From: Klebsiella aerogenes
GTDB lineage: Bacteria > Pseudomonadota > Gammaproteobacteria > Enterobacterales > Enterobacteriaceae
DNA length: 64,000 bases
Assembly (NCBI GenBank): GCA_029027985.1
Contig: CP119076.1
Location: forward strand, 1,550,001-1,614,000
Reading direction: 5' to 3'
Both the position numbers and the translations under genes were made by a program. Shown here piece by piece: positions 1-9,296 of the stretch (its first letter is position 1; each line of letters begins with the position of its first letter). The notes beneath the pieces are model-generated. The model ran no database searches. It saw only the letters and a list, made by a program, of their open reading frames with translations, and had not been told where the DNA came from.

Positions 1-181
1 AAATCTGTTTGTTCGTGAAAGGGCAACATATTACCGTAGCAGCAGCTTTTTTTCCGCATTTTTTCGCCACGGCGCAAAAGCGCGCAGGAACGCGAATCTC
101 AGGCATGAAAGAGACACGCGCCGGTTGCGTCGTCGTCCCGGCGGTGGTTGAATACCGCCCGGTCTAAAAGGAGAGTTTAAC
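1..181. other. Upstream region of yejK
   Basis: Non-coding as far as I can see. In E. coli the divergent neighbour of yejK is yejL, so this is probably the shared promoter region, with yejL just outside the window. The yejK ribosome binding site AAGGAGAG ends a few bases before the ATG at 182. No clear operator was recognised. Confidence 0.5.
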
Positions 182-1189
182 ATGAGTCTGGATATCGACC
201 AGATTGCCCTGCATCAGTTGATTAAACGTGATGAACAGAATCTTGAACTAGTGCTGCGCGATTCACTGCTGGAACCGAATGCGACAGTCGTAGAAATGAT
301 GGCCGAGCTGCATCGCGTCTATAGCGCAAAAAGTAAGGCCTACGGTCTTTTTAACGAAGACAGCGAGCTGGCGCAGGCGTTGCGTTTACAGCGACAGGGT
401 GAAGAAGCGTTTCTTCCTTTCAGCCGTGCGGCGACGGGGCGTCTGCGTGATGAACTGGCGAAGTATCCCTTCGCCGAAGGCGGTATCGTGCTGTTCTGTC
501 AGTATCGCTACCTGGCGGTCGAGTATCTGTTGGTGGCGGTGCTCAATAACCTGAGCAGCATGCGCGTTAACGAAGAGCTGGATATCAGCTCCACGCATTA
601 TTTAGATATTAACCATGCCGACATCGTGGCGCGTATCGATTTGACTGAGTGGGAAACCAATCCTGAATCGACCCGTTACCTGACTTTCCTGAAAGGGCGG
701 GTGGGGCGCAAAGTCGCCGATTTCTTCATGGATTTCCTCGGCGCCAGCGAAGGTCTCAACGCCAAAGCGCAGAACCGCGGTTTGCTGCAGGCGGTGGATG
801 ATTTTGCCTCTGACGCGCAGTTGGATAAATCTGAGCGCCAGAATGTGCGCCAACAGGTGTACACCTACTGCAACGAACAGTTGCAGGCAGGGGAAGAGAT
901 TGAACTGGAGTCGTTGTCCAAAGAACTCTCCGGCGTCAGTGAAAAGAGCTTCCAGGAGTTTACCGCCGAGCAGGGCTACGAGCTGGAAGAAAGCTTCCCG
1001 GCAGATCGCAGCACATTGCGCCAGCTGACCAAATTCGCCGGCAGCGGCGGCGGCCTGACCATCAATTTCGATGCGATGCTGTTAGGCGAACGTGTGTTCT
1101 GGGATCCGGCAACGGATACGCTCACGATCAAAGGTACGCCGCCGAACCTGCGCGACCAGCTGCAGCGCCGTACTTCCGGTGGTAATTAA
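182..1189 (+). CDS. yejK: Nucleoid-associated protein YejK (NdpA)
   Basis: Cytoplasmic nucleoid-associated protein of the 37 kDa NdpA family, which copurifies with chromosomal DNA in E. coli. The 335-residue length equals the family norm. It opens with [13 protein letters not shown] and keeps the family's C-terminal block around [25 protein letters not shown] lies about 8 bases upstream of the ATG. It is followed by a perfect 9-bp inverted repeat (1203-1231) that also overlaps the stop of the convergent DeoR-family gene. In E. coli the next gene is rplY; here four accessory genes intervene. The exact molecular role of the family is not well defined. Confidence 0.93.
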   Translation: MSLDIDQIALHQLIKRDEQNLELVLRDSLLEPNATVVEMMAELHRVYSAKSKAYGLFNEDSELAQALRLQRQGEEAFLPFSRAATGRLRDELAKYPFAEGGIVLFCQYRYLAVEYLLVAVLNNLSSMRVNEELDISSTHYLDINHADIVARIDLTEWETNPESTRYLTFLKGRVGRKVADFFMDFLGASEGLNAKAQNRGLLQAVDDFASDAQLDKSERQNVRQQVYTYCNEQLQAGEEIELESLSKELSGVSEKSFQEFTAEQGYELEESFPADRSTLRQLTKFAGSGGGLTINFDAMLLGERVFWDPATDTLTIKGTPPNLRDQLQRRTSGGN

Positions 1190-1202
1190 CGCCAGCTGAA
1201 TT

Positions 1203-1231
1203 AACCCGGCGGAGCATCATGACGCCGGGTT
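1203..1231. terminator. Convergent hairpin between yejK and the DeoR gene
   Basis: The perfect 9-bp stem AACCCGGCG / CGCCGGGTT has an 11-base loop. It lies between the yejK stop and the stop codon of the opposing regulator, with two bases overlapping the latter. There is no clear T-run on the plus side, so it may be a weak or Rho-assisted terminator, or an mRNA-end hairpin. Confidence 0.55.
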
Positions 1232-1991
1232 AGCCTGCCGCCTGAATAATCTCCACTCCGTTCTGCGCAAGTCGCTGGCTTAATGCCGCGTCTAGCGAAC
1301 TATCGACGATTAGCGTGCTGGCGAGATTCAGCTCGCCAATAGCAAAGGTGGAAGCGGAATTGAGCTTCTCCGCAGAGGCCATTACCACGGTTTCTGCCGC
1401 TCTGGCCGCCAGCGCGCGCTTGATCCCCGCTTCTTCGTAATCTCCGGTGGTAAAGCCCGCCTGCGGGTGCACTCCGGTCACACCCATAAAAAACAGATCG
1501 GCGTTGATTCGTGCCATCGCTGCCAGTGTGTCGGCGCCAACCGCCACCACCGAATGTTTAAACAACTTCCCGCCCAGCAGGATCACCTCGATCTGCGGAT
1601 GCTCGACCAGCGCCACGGCGATCCCGGGGCTGTGGGTTACCACTGTACAGGCGAGGTCGGTGGGCAACCAGGCGATCATCGCCGTCGTTGTTGTCCCACC
1701 ATCAACGATGACCACCTGTCCCGGCTGAATTAGCATCGCCGCCTGACGCGCCACCGCCTGTTTAGAGATCACCTGCACGCTTTTTCTGTTTTCGATTGGG
1801 GCGATAGCTGCGGAAATCGGCAGAGCGCCACCGTGCACCCGCTGCAGCTTCCCTTCCGCTGCCAGTTCGCGTAGATCGCGGCGTATCGAGTCTTCCGAGA
1901 CCTTAAAACGCTGGCTTAGCTCCCCCGACATCACCTGCTTTTCGGTGGCAAGGAGTTTAAGGATCTGTTGTTTTCTCTGGCTGGCGAGCAT
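1230..1991 (-). CDS. DeoR-family transcriptional regulator
   Basis: Probable repressor of a sugar or nucleoside pathway. The N-terminal winged helix-turn-helix covers roughly residues 5-57 (FKVSEDSIRRDLREL, then the family HGGA turn at 53-56). The C-terminal DeoR sensor domain holds the phosphosugar-binding signature VIVDGGTTT at 94-102 and the LLGGKLF and ADLFFMGVTG blocks. At 253 residues it is full length for the family. The ATG at 1991 has AAGGA upstream. It is divergent from a Nudix hydrolase gene, which could be its target. I do not recognise a specific named member; the effector is unknown. Confidence 0.85.
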   Translation of the reverse strand: MLASQRKQQILKLLATEKQVMSGELSQRFKVSEDSIRRDLRELAAEGKLQRVHGGALPISAAIAPIENRKSVQVISKQAVARQAAMLIQPGQVVIVDGGTTTTAMIAWLPTDLACTVVTHSPGIAVALVEHPQIEVILLGGKLFKHSVVAVGADTLAAMARINADLFFMGVTGVHPQAGFTTGDYEEAGIKRALAARAAETVVMASAEKLNSASTFAIGELNLASTLIVDSSLDAALSQRLAQNGVEIIQAAG

Positions 1992-2020
1992 GCTTTTTCC
2001 TTCATGATTTATCTTGTTTG

Positions 2021-2036
2021 TGCACGATTATGCATG
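2021..2036. promoter_or_regulatory. Candidate DeoR-type operator in the divergent region
   Basis: Two near-identical hexamers, TGCACG and TGCATG, start exactly ten bases (one helical turn) apart in the 81-bp region between the DeoR-family gene and the Nudix gene. Repeats of this kind are typical of DeoR-family operators. The link to this regulator is inference only. Confidence 0.3.
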
Positions 2037-2072
2037 TTATGTTGCCGGCTGTCACCTTAGAGGGGGAAAAAC

Positions 2073-2669
2073 ATGCACGTTGACGCACCCCGCGTTCGCC
2101 ACGTACGCGAAACGCTACTGTCCGATAACTGGTACACGCTGAAAAAATATACCTTTGAGCTGCTGCGTCGGGATGGGCACTGGCAGGAACAGAGCCGGGA
2201 GGCCTATGACCGCGGCAACGGCGCGGTGATCCTGCTCTATAATCGCCACAAACGGAGCGTGGTGCTGATCCGTCAGTTTCGTTTTCCGGTATGGATCAAC
2301 GGCCACGACGGGTTTTTGATTGAGGCTGCCGCGGGGTTGCTGGATAACGCATCGCCGGAAGAGCGCATTATTGCGGAAGCGCAAGAGGAGACCGGTTTTC
2401 GCGTCACCCGTATTGAACCGGTGTTCACGGCCTATATGAGCCCGGGCTCGGTCACGGAAAAACTGTACTTTTTTATCGCCGAGTACTCGGCTGACGACCG
2501 ACACGGCGAGGGCGGCGGGCTGGCGGCGGAAGGTGAAGATATTGAAGTACTGGAGTGGCCGCTGGCACGGGCGCTGCAGGCGATTCGCGATGGCGAAATT
2601 GTGGATGCTAAAACCATCATGCTGCTGCAGCATTTGGCGCTGAATGCAGATACACTCCTTACCGTCTAA
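2073..2669 (+). CDS. Nudix hydrolase, NudK-like
   Basis: Resembles the NudK (GDP-mannose pyrophosphatase) group of Nudix enzymes. It shares the family openings LLSDNWYTL and YDRGNGAVILLYN, followed by VVLIRQFRFPVWINGHDG. The Nudix box is at about residues 88-109 (GLLDNASPEE, then AEAQEETGF). The Arg that starts the usual REXXEE core is Ala here (E. coli NudK has Lys), while the metal-binding Glu residues are kept. The length of 198 residues fits NudK (191). It is probably a cytoplasmic hydrolase of a nucleotide sugar or related diphosphate. The substrate is not provable from sequence, and this may be a paralogue rather than the orthologue of nudK. SD AGAGGGGG precedes the ATG. Confidence 0.8.
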   Translation: MHVDAPRVRHVRETLLSDNWYTLKKYTFELLRRDGHWQEQSREAYDRGNGAVILLYNRHKRSVVLIRQFRFPVWINGHDGFLIEAAAGLLDNASPEERIIAEAQEETGFRVTRIEPVFTAYMSPGSVTEKLYFFIAEYSADDRHGEGGGLAAEGEDIEVLEWPLARALQAIRDGEIVDAKTIMLLQHLALNADTLLTV

Positions 2670-2688
2670 GCGGCAAGGAGCAGGGAGA

Positions 2689-3975
2689 TTAGCGTAGTTC
2701 GCGGGCGATGGCGCTGTACATCAACGCTGCTTCCAGTGGTTGGGCGTTGAAGGACGGCTCAGCCTGCGGCCAGGTTGACCACTGCACGATCACCAGATGT
2801 TCGGCGCGGTTCACCATGATCACCTGGCCGTAGATCCCCAGCGCCCACAGTGAGCCTTTCAACCCTTCCTGTGGCGTCGGCTGTACGTTTTTCGCATTAG
2901 CCGGAATGGCGTTGTTCCACCATTGATAGCCATAGATACCTTCCGGATGCGCCGCCGAGACCGAGTTCAGCGCTGTAGTCCAGTTAGAGGCCTGATCGAA
3001 CCAGCCTGCCGGTACCAGCTGTTTGCCGTTGCTCAAACGACCATCGCGAGCAACAAATTCGCCGAAGCGGCCCCAGTCTTCAAGAGTGGCGTTAAAGCCG
3101 TGGGCGCCGACATCATGCTGTCCTTTCTTATAGGCGTGCCAGACGCCATCGTGAGCCATACCGGCCGGTTGCCACAGCGACTGCTCAAGCCAGGCGGCCA
3201 GCGACATGCCGGTCGCGCGTTCCAGCACATCGCCCAACAGCCAGGCGCCGCCGGAGGAGTAAGACCACTGCTCGCCTGCCGGGTGTTTACGCGACAAGGT
3301 CGAGATAATTTTACGCACGCAGTCGTAGGCGCCAGGCTGTGCTTCGCACTGGGTCAGGCGGGCGAAATGCGACTGTGGATCAGTGTAATCTTCATTCCAT
3401 TCTACGCCGCTGGTGTGTTGAATCAGCTGCTTCAGCGTCACGCCATCCCAGGCGGTACCCTTCAGGCCGGGCTCATAAACGGTAATCAGATCGTCGAGCG
3501 AATGGATCTTACCCTGCTGAATAGCGATGCCGACCAGCGTCGAGACCACCGATTTCCCCACCGAGCGCGAGGTCCACAGCGTGGTGTCGGTATTACCCTC
3601 ACCGAGATATTTCCAGGCGACTTTGCCATCTTTCAGCACCAGCATGCCGCTGACGTTTTCGCGCTTCAGGTAATCCTGGAGATCCCAGGTGTGGCCGTTA
3701 ACCGTATAGCTGGCATGGGTCAACTGCTTATCGGCGCGCGCCAGCGGTACCGACGCGCCGTGGCGGAATACGTCGCCGGCATAGTTGCGATAGTCATTAC
3801 GAAAGCCAACCACGCGCGAGGTCTGATCCCAGGTGAGCATATCTTTCGCGGCAGGCAGCTTTTGGTCGTAAGGCGTCGGGCAGACATCCAGCATCAGGCC
3901 GCCGCAGTTCTGCGCCATCGCCGCTGTTGGCAGTACCGTCAGCATTAACGCCAGAGCCAGTGGTTTTCTTATCAT
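2689..3975 (-). CDS. Secreted beta-lactamase-like serine hydrolase
   Basis: Class C beta-lactamase-related hydrolase (PBP4*/6-aminohexanoate-dimer-hydrolase type). From the chosen start (MIRKPLALALMLTVLPTAAM) it has a signal peptide cleaved near AMA-Q, so it should be periplasmic. The nucleophile motif SxxK is S138-V-G-K141 (in SRSVGKS), and the second motif is probably Y-S-S in WSYSSGGAW. The length is 428 residues. An upstream in-frame ATG at 3996 has no ribosome binding site and would place seven polar residues before the signal peptide; GAGGA precedes the ATG at 3975. It is divergent from a LysR gene, which probably controls it. Substrate unknown; a role in beta-lactam resistance is not implied. 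Confidence 0.85.
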   Translation of the reverse strand: MIRKPLALALMLTVLPTAAMAQNCGGLMLDVCPTPYDQKLPAAKDMLTWDQTSRVVGFRNDYRNYAGDVFRHGASVPLARADKQLTHASYTVNGHTWDLQDYLKRENVSGMLVLKDGKVAWKYLGEGNTDTTLWTSRSVGKSVVSTLVGIAIQQGKIHSLDDLITVYEPGLKGTAWDGVTLKQLIQHTSGVEWNEDYTDPQSHFARLTQCEAQPGAYDCVRKIISTLSRKHPAGEQWSYSSGGAWLLGDVLERATGMSLAAWLEQSLWQPAGMAHDGVWHAYKKGQHDVGAHGFNATLEDWGRFGEFVARDGRLSNGKQLVPAGWFDQASNWTTALNSVSAAHPEGIYGYQWWNNAIPANAKNVQPTPQEGLKGSLWALGIYGQVIMVNRAEHLVIVQWSTWPQAEPSFNAQPLEAALMYSAIARELR

Positions 3976-4047
3976 CCTCGTTTCCTCATTCGCCATAGAT
4001 TCGCTGTGCAGTATATAAATCGACTCGCGCAGGCTAAAATCAACAAA

Positions 4048-4064
4048 CGGGGGATTTTCCCCCG
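4048..4064. promoter_or_regulatory. Perfect GC-rich dyad just upstream of the LysR gene
   Basis: CGGGGG, five bases, then CCCCCG form a perfect 6-bp stem ending 14 bases before the LysR-gene start codon, next to its ribosome binding region GGGAGTGAAGG. It could limit translation initiation or serve as an operator in the divergent promoter region. Function unknown. Confidence 0.4.
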
Positions 4065-4078
4065 AAAGGGAGTGAAGG

Positions 4079-4966
4079 ATGAAAACCCTGCAGTACTCAT
4101 TTGCGCAGATTGAGGCATTCGCGACGATCGCCGAGACCGGCAGCCTGTCGCGGGCGGCGCTTCGCTTAGGTAAAGACCGTACGACGCTTCGCGATCTGCT
4201 GGATTATCTGGAAGATGCGCTGGACTATCGGCTATTCAGCCGCGAAGGGCGCAGTCTGACGCTGACTGCTGAAGGCGAGCAGCTTTTTCGCCAGGCGCAT
4301 TTGTTGTTGCGTCAGGCTCAGGCTTTCGAATCTTTCGCCCAAACGCTGCCGCAGACCGCCTGGCAGGCGTTACGCCTGGTGTACGATCCGTTTGTCCCGC
4401 GTGCGTTTCTTTGCGCGTTGGCCGATAGCCTTGCGCAAAAACAGATTCGCCTTAGTTGCTGGAGCGCTTCGCGACGCGAGGCGGAGCAGGCGTTGGCTTA
4501 TGGCGTCGCGGAGATAGCTATTTGTCAGGCCAATAACCGTACGCTGGGTAGCGAGATGGAGTGGCGGGCATTAGGCTCCGTCGATCTGCGTTTTTACGCC
4601 GCGCAAAGCCTGTTTACCGACGCCGTGCGTCCGCTGACGCTGCTGAATTTATCGCTGACGCCGCAGTTGGTGATGCACCGTCGCAGCGATGATCAAATCG
4701 CCCGTCGGCTGCAAATTTCCGGTCATACGCTGTACATGAATGAAATTACCATGCTGCGTCACGCGATGGAGCAGGGGCAGGGATGGGGATTTTTACCCGA
4801 TCATTTACGGCCCGACGAGTGGCAGGGCATTAGCGAGATTGTGACAGAGGTCGGTAATCAGGGGCTTAACGTTACGATGGTGATGCTGTGGCTGCCGGGG
4901 ATGAATAAACACCGCGCGCTGGGAGAGATCGTGGATGACGCGCCGGAGCTATGGTTGCGTACATAA
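4079..4966 (+). CDS. LysR-family transcriptional regulator
   Basis: Full-length LTTR (295 residues). The N-terminal helix-turn-helix covers roughly residues 5-65 (FATIAETGSLSRAALRLG, then LEDALDYRLFSREGRSLTLT). The C-terminal substrate-binding domain contains VYDPFVP and IAICQANNRTL. The linker and effector domain do not match a named regulator I know. It is transcribed divergently from the secreted serine hydrolase with a gap of about 100 bp, the usual LTTR arrangement, so regulation of that gene is a reasonable inference. Its 3' end meets the rplY terminator hairpin, which lies immediately after the stop codon. Confidence 0.85.
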   Translation: MKTLQYSFAQIEAFATIAETGSLSRAALRLGKDRTTLRDLLDYLEDALDYRLFSREGRSLTLTAEGEQLFRQAHLLLRQAQAFESFAQTLPQTAWQALRLVYDPFVPRAFLCALADSLAQKQIRLSCWSASRREAEQALAYGVAEIAICQANNRTLGSEMEWRALGSVDLRFYAAQSLFTDAVRPLTLLNLSLTPQLVMHRRSDDQIARRLQISGHTLYMNEITMLRHAMEQGQGWGFLPDHLRPDEWQGISEIVTEVGNQGLNVTMVMLWLPGMNKHRALGEIVDDAPELWLRT

Positions 4967-4971
4967 CAAAA

Positions 4972-4997
4972 CGCCCCGAGTCCGAAGACCCGAGGCG
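4972..4997 (-). terminator. Rho-independent terminator of rplY
   Basis: Read on the minus strand, an 11-bp stem (two G-U pairs) closed by a TTCG tetraloop is followed by TTTTGTT. It lies downstream of the rplY stop and just after the convergent LysR stop, so it probably ends rplY transcription. Confidence 0.8.
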
Positions 4998-5023
4998 CTT
5001 GCCATACAACTTGCTATCGGCGA

Positions 5024-5308
5024 TTAAGCGCGAACGAAGTCGATGTGAGACAGTTTCGGCTTGAACGGGTGACGCTGAACAGCCTGAACTTTTACTTTCT
5101 CTTCTTTACCATCGACAACGATGGTCAGAACTTCGCCGTAAAACTCAGCTTTGTCCTGCATGTTCCACAGTTTGTCGTGGTCCAGTTCGATTGCAACCGG
5201 AGCAGCTTCGCCACCGTAGATGATTGCCGGGAACTTGTTAGCTGCGCGCAGGCGGCGGCTCGCACCCTTACCCTGCTCTTTACGTACTTCTGCGTTGATA
5301 GTAAACAT
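5024..5308 (-). CDS. rplY: 50S ribosomal protein L25
   Basis: 5S rRNA-binding ribosomal protein of the central protuberance. The 94 residues start [20 protein letters not shown] and end [10 protein letters not shown], the standard short L25 form without a CTC extension. The ATG at 5308 was chosen over longer in-frame starts because the upstream part contains a consensus promoter and encodes nothing L25-like. The ribosome binding site is weak (AGAGAGACATCA), which fits earlier reports that E. coli rplY has a non-canonical, autoregulated translation start. Flanked by radD on the same strand, as in E. coli. Confidence 0.97.
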   Translation of the reverse strand: MFTINAEVRKEQGKGASRRLRAANKFPAIIYGGEAAPVAIELDHDKLWNMQDKAEFYGEVLTIVVDGKEEKVKVQAVQRHPFKPKLSHIDFVRA

Positions 5309-5392
5309 TGATGTCTCTCTATATATAAAGCCTGCAACAGGCGACCCAGCAGCAGGCAGATTATCTGCTTTGCGAATGCAAAAGCGGGCGGC

Positions 5393-5421
5393 ATTATAGC
5401 CGCCAATCGGCGCCCCGGCAA
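5393..5421 (-). promoter_or_regulatory. Sigma-70 promoter of rplY
   Basis: On the minus strand a -35 TTGCCG is followed by exactly 17 bp and a perfect -10 TATAAT. The -10 is bracketed by GGCGGC and GCCGCC, which form a 6-bp dyad. The predicted leader is roughly 75-80 nt and contains two further small hairpins (5357-5369 and 5369-5382). Confidence 0.75.
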
Positions 5422-5442
5422 TCAAAACCTCAGTGCAGGCGA

Positions 5443-7200
5443 TTAACGCAGCTCGTTGGCGCGGCGGAAACGCCCCTGATAATCGAACACTTTTTCCCGC
5501 ACTTGCCAGTACTGCCCCTTCATGCGAGCGACGACAAAGTCGGGGTGGCGCAGCAGTGTCTGTTGGGCAATGATATCCGCTGGCGTTATCCAGCGCAGCG
5601 GGACTCCCGGCGTACGAGTATGCGGACGTATAAACAGTTGTTCAAAGGCGGTGCGCTGGGCGGGCGTCTGTAGACGGAAGCGCTCGCTCACATCGGCGCC
5701 ATCCTCATCGTAGTAGGTTATTTTCAGCCAGGGGCCTTTTTCATCGCCGCCGTGCTGGAGCGCCATGCCGCTACAGCGCAGCACCAACGCATCTTTTAGC
5801 TTCAGCGCCGCCTTCAGCATGTCGTCAGGATCGACCAGAATGGTGTCGCACTCGCGGCAGCGACGGGCGGCGATATCATTCTCGGCGTTGCACTGCGGAC
5901 AATTTTTAAAACGAAAACGGAAATCGCATTGTTCGCGGTGACCGTCACCGTCTTCAAACCAGCCCTGACAGCGGCGGCCAAAGTGCTCGATTAAGGTTCC
6001 GTCGGCGGTCGTTTTGCCCCAAAAGGTATTGGCGAAACCGCAAGCCGGGCAGAAGACCTGCACCGGAACATTATCGCTTTTCCCTTTTGGCGAGCCGACT
6101 TCCGGCGCATACAGGTCGTGGGGATTACCGGCGTAATCGAGGATCAGACAGTCGGTTTTCCCTGGCGCCAGGCGCAGGCCACGGCCAACGATTTGTTGGT
6201 AAAGACTGACCGACTCGGTTGGGCGGAGGATGGCGATCAGATCGACGTGCGGGGCATCGAAGCCGGTGGTCAACACCGCGACGTTAACCAGGTAGCGATA
6301 CTGCTGCGCTTTAAAGGCGTCGATGATGCGATCGCGCTCTGCCCCCGGTGTTTCGCCGGTAATCAGTGCTGCCTCCGCCGACGGCAGCAGGCCGGTGATT
6401 TCCCGCGCGTGTTCGACGGTGGCGGCGAAGATCATCACCCCTTTGCGGCTTTCGGCGAACTCCACGATTTGGCTGACGATGTGCGGCGTAATGCGCTGCT
6501 GTTTTTTTAGCTCGTGGTTGAGATCGCTCTCGCTGAACAAACCATTGCTTTGCGCCTGTAGACGGCTGAAATCGTACTGTACCACCGGCATATCGAGACG
6601 TTCCGGCGGCGTCAGGTAGCCATGCTTGATCATGTAGCGCAGCGGTAGCTCGTAAATGCAGTCGCGAAACAGCGCTTTTTCATCGCCGCGCACCATGCCG
6701 TGATAGTGGAACTGATAGATCCAGCCTTTACCCAGACGAAATGGGGTAGCGGTCAGACCGAGCAGCCTGAGCTGCGGGTTAACCTGACGCAGGTGGCTGA
6801 TAATTTGCTGATACTGGCTGTCGTCGTCATCGCTGATGCGGTGGCACTCATCGACGATCAGCAAGGAGAATTCGCTCTGGAACTGTTCGAGGTTACGCGC
6901 TACCGACTGTACGCTGCCGAACACCACTTTGCCGCGGCTTTCCTTACGCTGCAGACCGGCAGCGAAGATATCCGCCTCAAGCCCAAGCGCGCAGTATTTG
7001 CCGTGATTCTGCGCCACCAGCTCTTTTACGTGAGCCAGTACTAACACGCGTCCACGCGCCAGCCGCGCCAGCTCGGCGATCACCAGGCTTTTTCCGGCGC
7101 CGGTCGGCAGTACGATGGCGGCAGGTTCATGGTGGCGGCGAAACCAGGCAAGGGTGGCGTCGACCGCCTCTTTTTGGTAGGGGCGTAATGTAAAAGTCAT
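5443..7200 (-). CDS. radD: DEAD/DEAH helicase-like ATPase RadD
   Basis: Superfamily 2 ATPase involved in DNA double-strand break repair and a partner of RecA and SSB in E. coli (formerly YejH). Walker A PTGAGKS is at about residues 32-38, the DEAH-box variant DECH at 117-120, and motif [15 protein letters not shown] in the second RecA domain. The C-terminal third has Cys-rich zinc ribbons ([10 protein letters not shown], and later CPQC and CREC pairs). The length of 585 residues matches the orthologue. The ATG at 7200 is preferred; an adjacent TTG at 7203 is the only longer option. It is divergent from rsuA, the same context as in E. coli. Confidence 0.95.
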   Translation of the reverse strand: MTFTLRPYQKEAVDATLAWFRRHHEPAAIVLPTGAGKSLVIAELARLARGRVLVLAHVKELVAQNHGKYCALGLEADIFAAGLQRKESRGKVVFGSVQSVARNLEQFQSEFSLLIVDECHRISDDDDSQYQQIISHLRQVNPQLRLLGLTATPFRLGKGWIYQFHYHGMVRGDEKALFRDCIYELPLRYMIKHGYLTPPERLDMPVVQYDFSRLQAQSNGLFSESDLNHELKKQQRITPHIVSQIVEFAESRKGVMIFAATVEHAREITGLLPSAEAALITGETPGAERDRIIDAFKAQQYRYLVNVAVLTTGFDAPHVDLIAILRPTESVSLYQQIVGRGLRLAPGKTDCLILDYAGNPHDLYAPEVGSPKGKSDNVPVQVFCPACGFANTFWGKTTADGTLIEHFGRRCQGWFEDGDGHREQCDFRFRFKNCPQCNAENDIAARRCRECDTILVDPDDMLKAALKLKDALVLRCSGMALQHGGDEKGPWLKITYYDEDGADVSERFRLQTPAQRTAFEQLFIRPHTRTPGVPLRWITPADIIAQQTLLRHPDFVVARMKGQYWQVREKVFDYQGRFRRANELR

Positions 7201-7348
7201 CAATTCTCGGGGGTTAATTAACTCGCAAATAGTATGCCACGAATCTTTTCCCTTGAGTGGTGTTAAGAGCCCGTTATACTAGCCAATGGAATTCTTCTTT
7301 TTCGGGCGAATTGCCCGCTCCAGCATTATTACAGGCTAAAAAAATCTC

Positions 7349-8068
7349 ATGCGACTTGATAAGTTTATCGCTCAGCAGCTTGGCGTCAGCCGTGCTATTG
7401 CCGGGCGTGAAATCCGCGGCAGCCGCGTTACCGTGGATGGCGACATTGTGAAAGATACCGCCTTTAAGCTCCAGCCGGAGCACGAGGTGGAATATGACGG
7501 CAATACGCTGACCCAGCAACACGGTCCTCGTTACTTTATGCTCAACAAGCCGCAGGGTTACGTCTGTTCAACTGACGATCCCGATCATCCGACAATCCTC
7601 TATTTCCTTGATGAGCCGGTCGCGCACAAGCTGCATGCCGCCGGGCGTCTGGATATCGACACCACCGGGCTGGTGCTGATGACCGATGATGGTCAGTGGT
7701 CGCATCGCATCACCTCGCCGCGTCATCACTGCGAAAAAACCTATCTGGTGGCGCTGGAAAAGCCGCTGGAAGAGGGGACGGCAGAGCACTTTGCCAGGGG
7801 CGTCCAGCTGCATAACGAAAAAGAGCTCACCAAGCCCGCCGTTCTGGAAGTCATCACTCCGACCGAAGTGCGCCTGACCATCAGCGAAGGCCGCTACCAT
7901 CAGGTCAAACGTATGTTTGCCGCCGTGGGTAACCACGTGGTTGGATTACATCGCGAGCGCATCGGCGAGATTACGCTCGATGAGTCGCTGGAGCCTGGCG
8001 AATACCGCCCGCTGACGGCGGAAGAAATCGCCAGCGTCGGCGCCCCACCTGCACGGAGTAAAACGTGA
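7349..8068 (+). CDS. rsuA: 16S rRNA pseudouridine(516) synthase
   Basis: Modifies U516 of 16S rRNA during 30S assembly. An N-terminal S4 RNA-binding domain ([20 protein letters not shown]) is followed by the catalytic domain with [10 protein letters not shown], whose Asp is residue 102 as in E. coli RsuA. At 239 residues it is eight longer than the E. coli protein, the extra residues being at the C terminus (APPARSKT). Its stop codon overlaps the GTG start of bcr by four bases (GTGA), so the two genes are translationally coupled. Confidence 0.96.
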   Translation: MRLDKFIAQQLGVSRAIAGREIRGSRVTVDGDIVKDTAFKLQPEHEVEYDGNTLTQQHGPRYFMLNKPQGYVCSTDDPDHPTILYFLDEPVAHKLHAAGRLDIDTTGLVLMTDDGQWSHRITSPRHHCEKTYLVALEKPLEEGTAEHFARGVQLHNEKELTKPAVLEVITPTEVRLTISEGRYHQVKRMFAAVGNHVVGLHRERIGEITLDESLEPGEYRPLTAEEIASVGAPPARSKT

Positions 8069-9261
8069 CGACGAAGCAGAATTCTTCATTTGGGATTGTG
8101 TTTATTCTTGGCCTGCTGGCCATGTTAATGCCGCTGTCTATTGATATGTATCTACCGGCGCTACCGGTTATCTCGGCGCAGTTTAATGTGCCGGACGGCA
8201 GCGCGCAGATGACGCTCAGTACCTATATTCTGGGCTTTGCGCTGGGCCAGCTGTTGTACGGGCCGATGGCCGATAGCATTGGCCGGAAGCCGGTGATCCT
8301 TGGCGGTACGCTCATTTTCGCCGCGGCGGCGGTGGCTTGCGCATTGTCGCAGACCATCGATATGTTGATTACCATGCGTTTCTTCCACGGCCTGGCCGCG
8401 GCGGCGGCGAGTGTGGTGATCAACGCCCTGATGCGCGATATCTATCCGAAAGAAGAGTTTTCGCGGATGATGTCGTTTGTCATGCTGGTCACGACCATTG
8501 CGCCGCTGGTGGCGCCGATGGTCGGCGGGGCGGTGCTGGTGTGGTTTAGCTGGCATGCGATTTTCTGGATCCTCGCGCTGGCGGCGCTGCTGGCCTCGGC
8601 GATGATCGCTTTCTTTATTAGCGAGACGCTGCCGGTGGAGCGGCGGCAGAAGTTCCATATTCGCACCACGCTTGGCAATTTCGCCACGCTGTTCCGCCAT
8701 AAGCGGGTACTGAGCTATATGCTGGCGAGCGGCTTCAGTTTTGCCGGGATGTTCTCGTTCCTTAGCGCCGGTCCGTTTGTCTACATCAACATTAATCACG
8801 TGTCGCCGCAGCACTTCGGTTACTACTTTGCGCTGAATATCGTGTTCCTGTTCATCATGACCATCATCAACAGCCGCTTTGTTCGCCGGGTCGGGGCGCT
8901 GAATATGTTCCGCACGGGCCTGTGGATCCAGTTGGTGATGGCAATATGGATGGTGGTTTGCGCGCTGCTCGACGTCGGCTTCTGGTCGTTGGTGCTGGGC
9001 GTGGCGGCGTTCGTCGGCTGCGTGTCGATGGTCTCCTCAAACGCGATGGCGGTGATCCTCGATGAGTTTCCGCATATGGCGGGTACCGCTTCATCGTTGG
9101 CCGGCACTTTCCGCTTTGGGATTGGTGCGATTATTGGCGCGTTGCTATCGATGGCTACCTTTACCACCGCCTGGCCGATGCTGATTTCTATCGCGTTTTG
9201 CGCCATCAGCTCTATTCTCTTCTATCTCTACGCCAGCCGGCGGCGAAAAGTCGCACATTAA
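8065..9261 (+). CDS. bcr: Bicyclomycin/multidrug efflux MFS transporter
   Basis: Inner-membrane drug:H+ antiporter of the DHA1 family with 12 predicted membrane segments (398 residues; E. coli Bcr has 396). It shows the family motifs [10 protein letters not shown] in TM1 and the loop 2-3 signature [13 protein letters not shown]. The GTG start at 8065 overlaps the rsuA stop. An intrinsic terminator follows at 9274-9296. Exports bicyclomycin, sulfonamides and possibly cysteine in E. coli; the substrate range here is inferred from orthology. Confidence 0.95.
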   Translation: MTTKQNSSFGIVFILGLLAMLMPLSIDMYLPALPVISAQFNVPDGSAQMTLSTYILGFALGQLLYGPMADSIGRKPVILGGTLIFAAAAVACALSQTIDMLITMRFFHGLAAAAASVVINALMRDIYPKEEFSRMMSFVMLVTTIAPLVAPMVGGAVLVWFSWHAIFWILALAALLASAMIAFFISETLPVERRQKFHIRTTLGNFATLFRHKRVLSYMLASGFSFAGMFSFLSAGPFVYININHVSPQHFGYYFALNIVFLFIMTIINSRFVRRVGALNMFRTGLWIQLVMAIWMVVCALLDVGFWSLVLGVAAFVGCVSMVSSNAMAVILDEFPHMAGTASSLAGTFRFGIGAIIGALLSMATFTTAWPMLISIAFCAISSILFYLYASRRRKVAH

Positions 9262-9273
9262 GTCACATTTTCA

Positions 9274-9296
9274 GGGGCGATTTCCGCCCCTTTTTT
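9274..9296 (+). terminator. Rho-independent terminator of rsuA-bcr
   Basis: GGGGCG, five bases, CGCCCC, then six Ts, thirteen bases after the bcr stop codon. Confidence 0.85.

Noticed and set aside
2923-3948. 341-codon plus-strand frame across the serine hydrolase gene
   Set aside because: Shadow of a gene with a signal peptide and SxxK motif; the protein has no recognisable feature.
2689-3975. Calling the serine hydrolase an AmpC resistance gene
   Set aside because: Only the generic SxxK-fold features are present. The protein is longer than AmpC and lacks a clear KTG-containing AmpC context.
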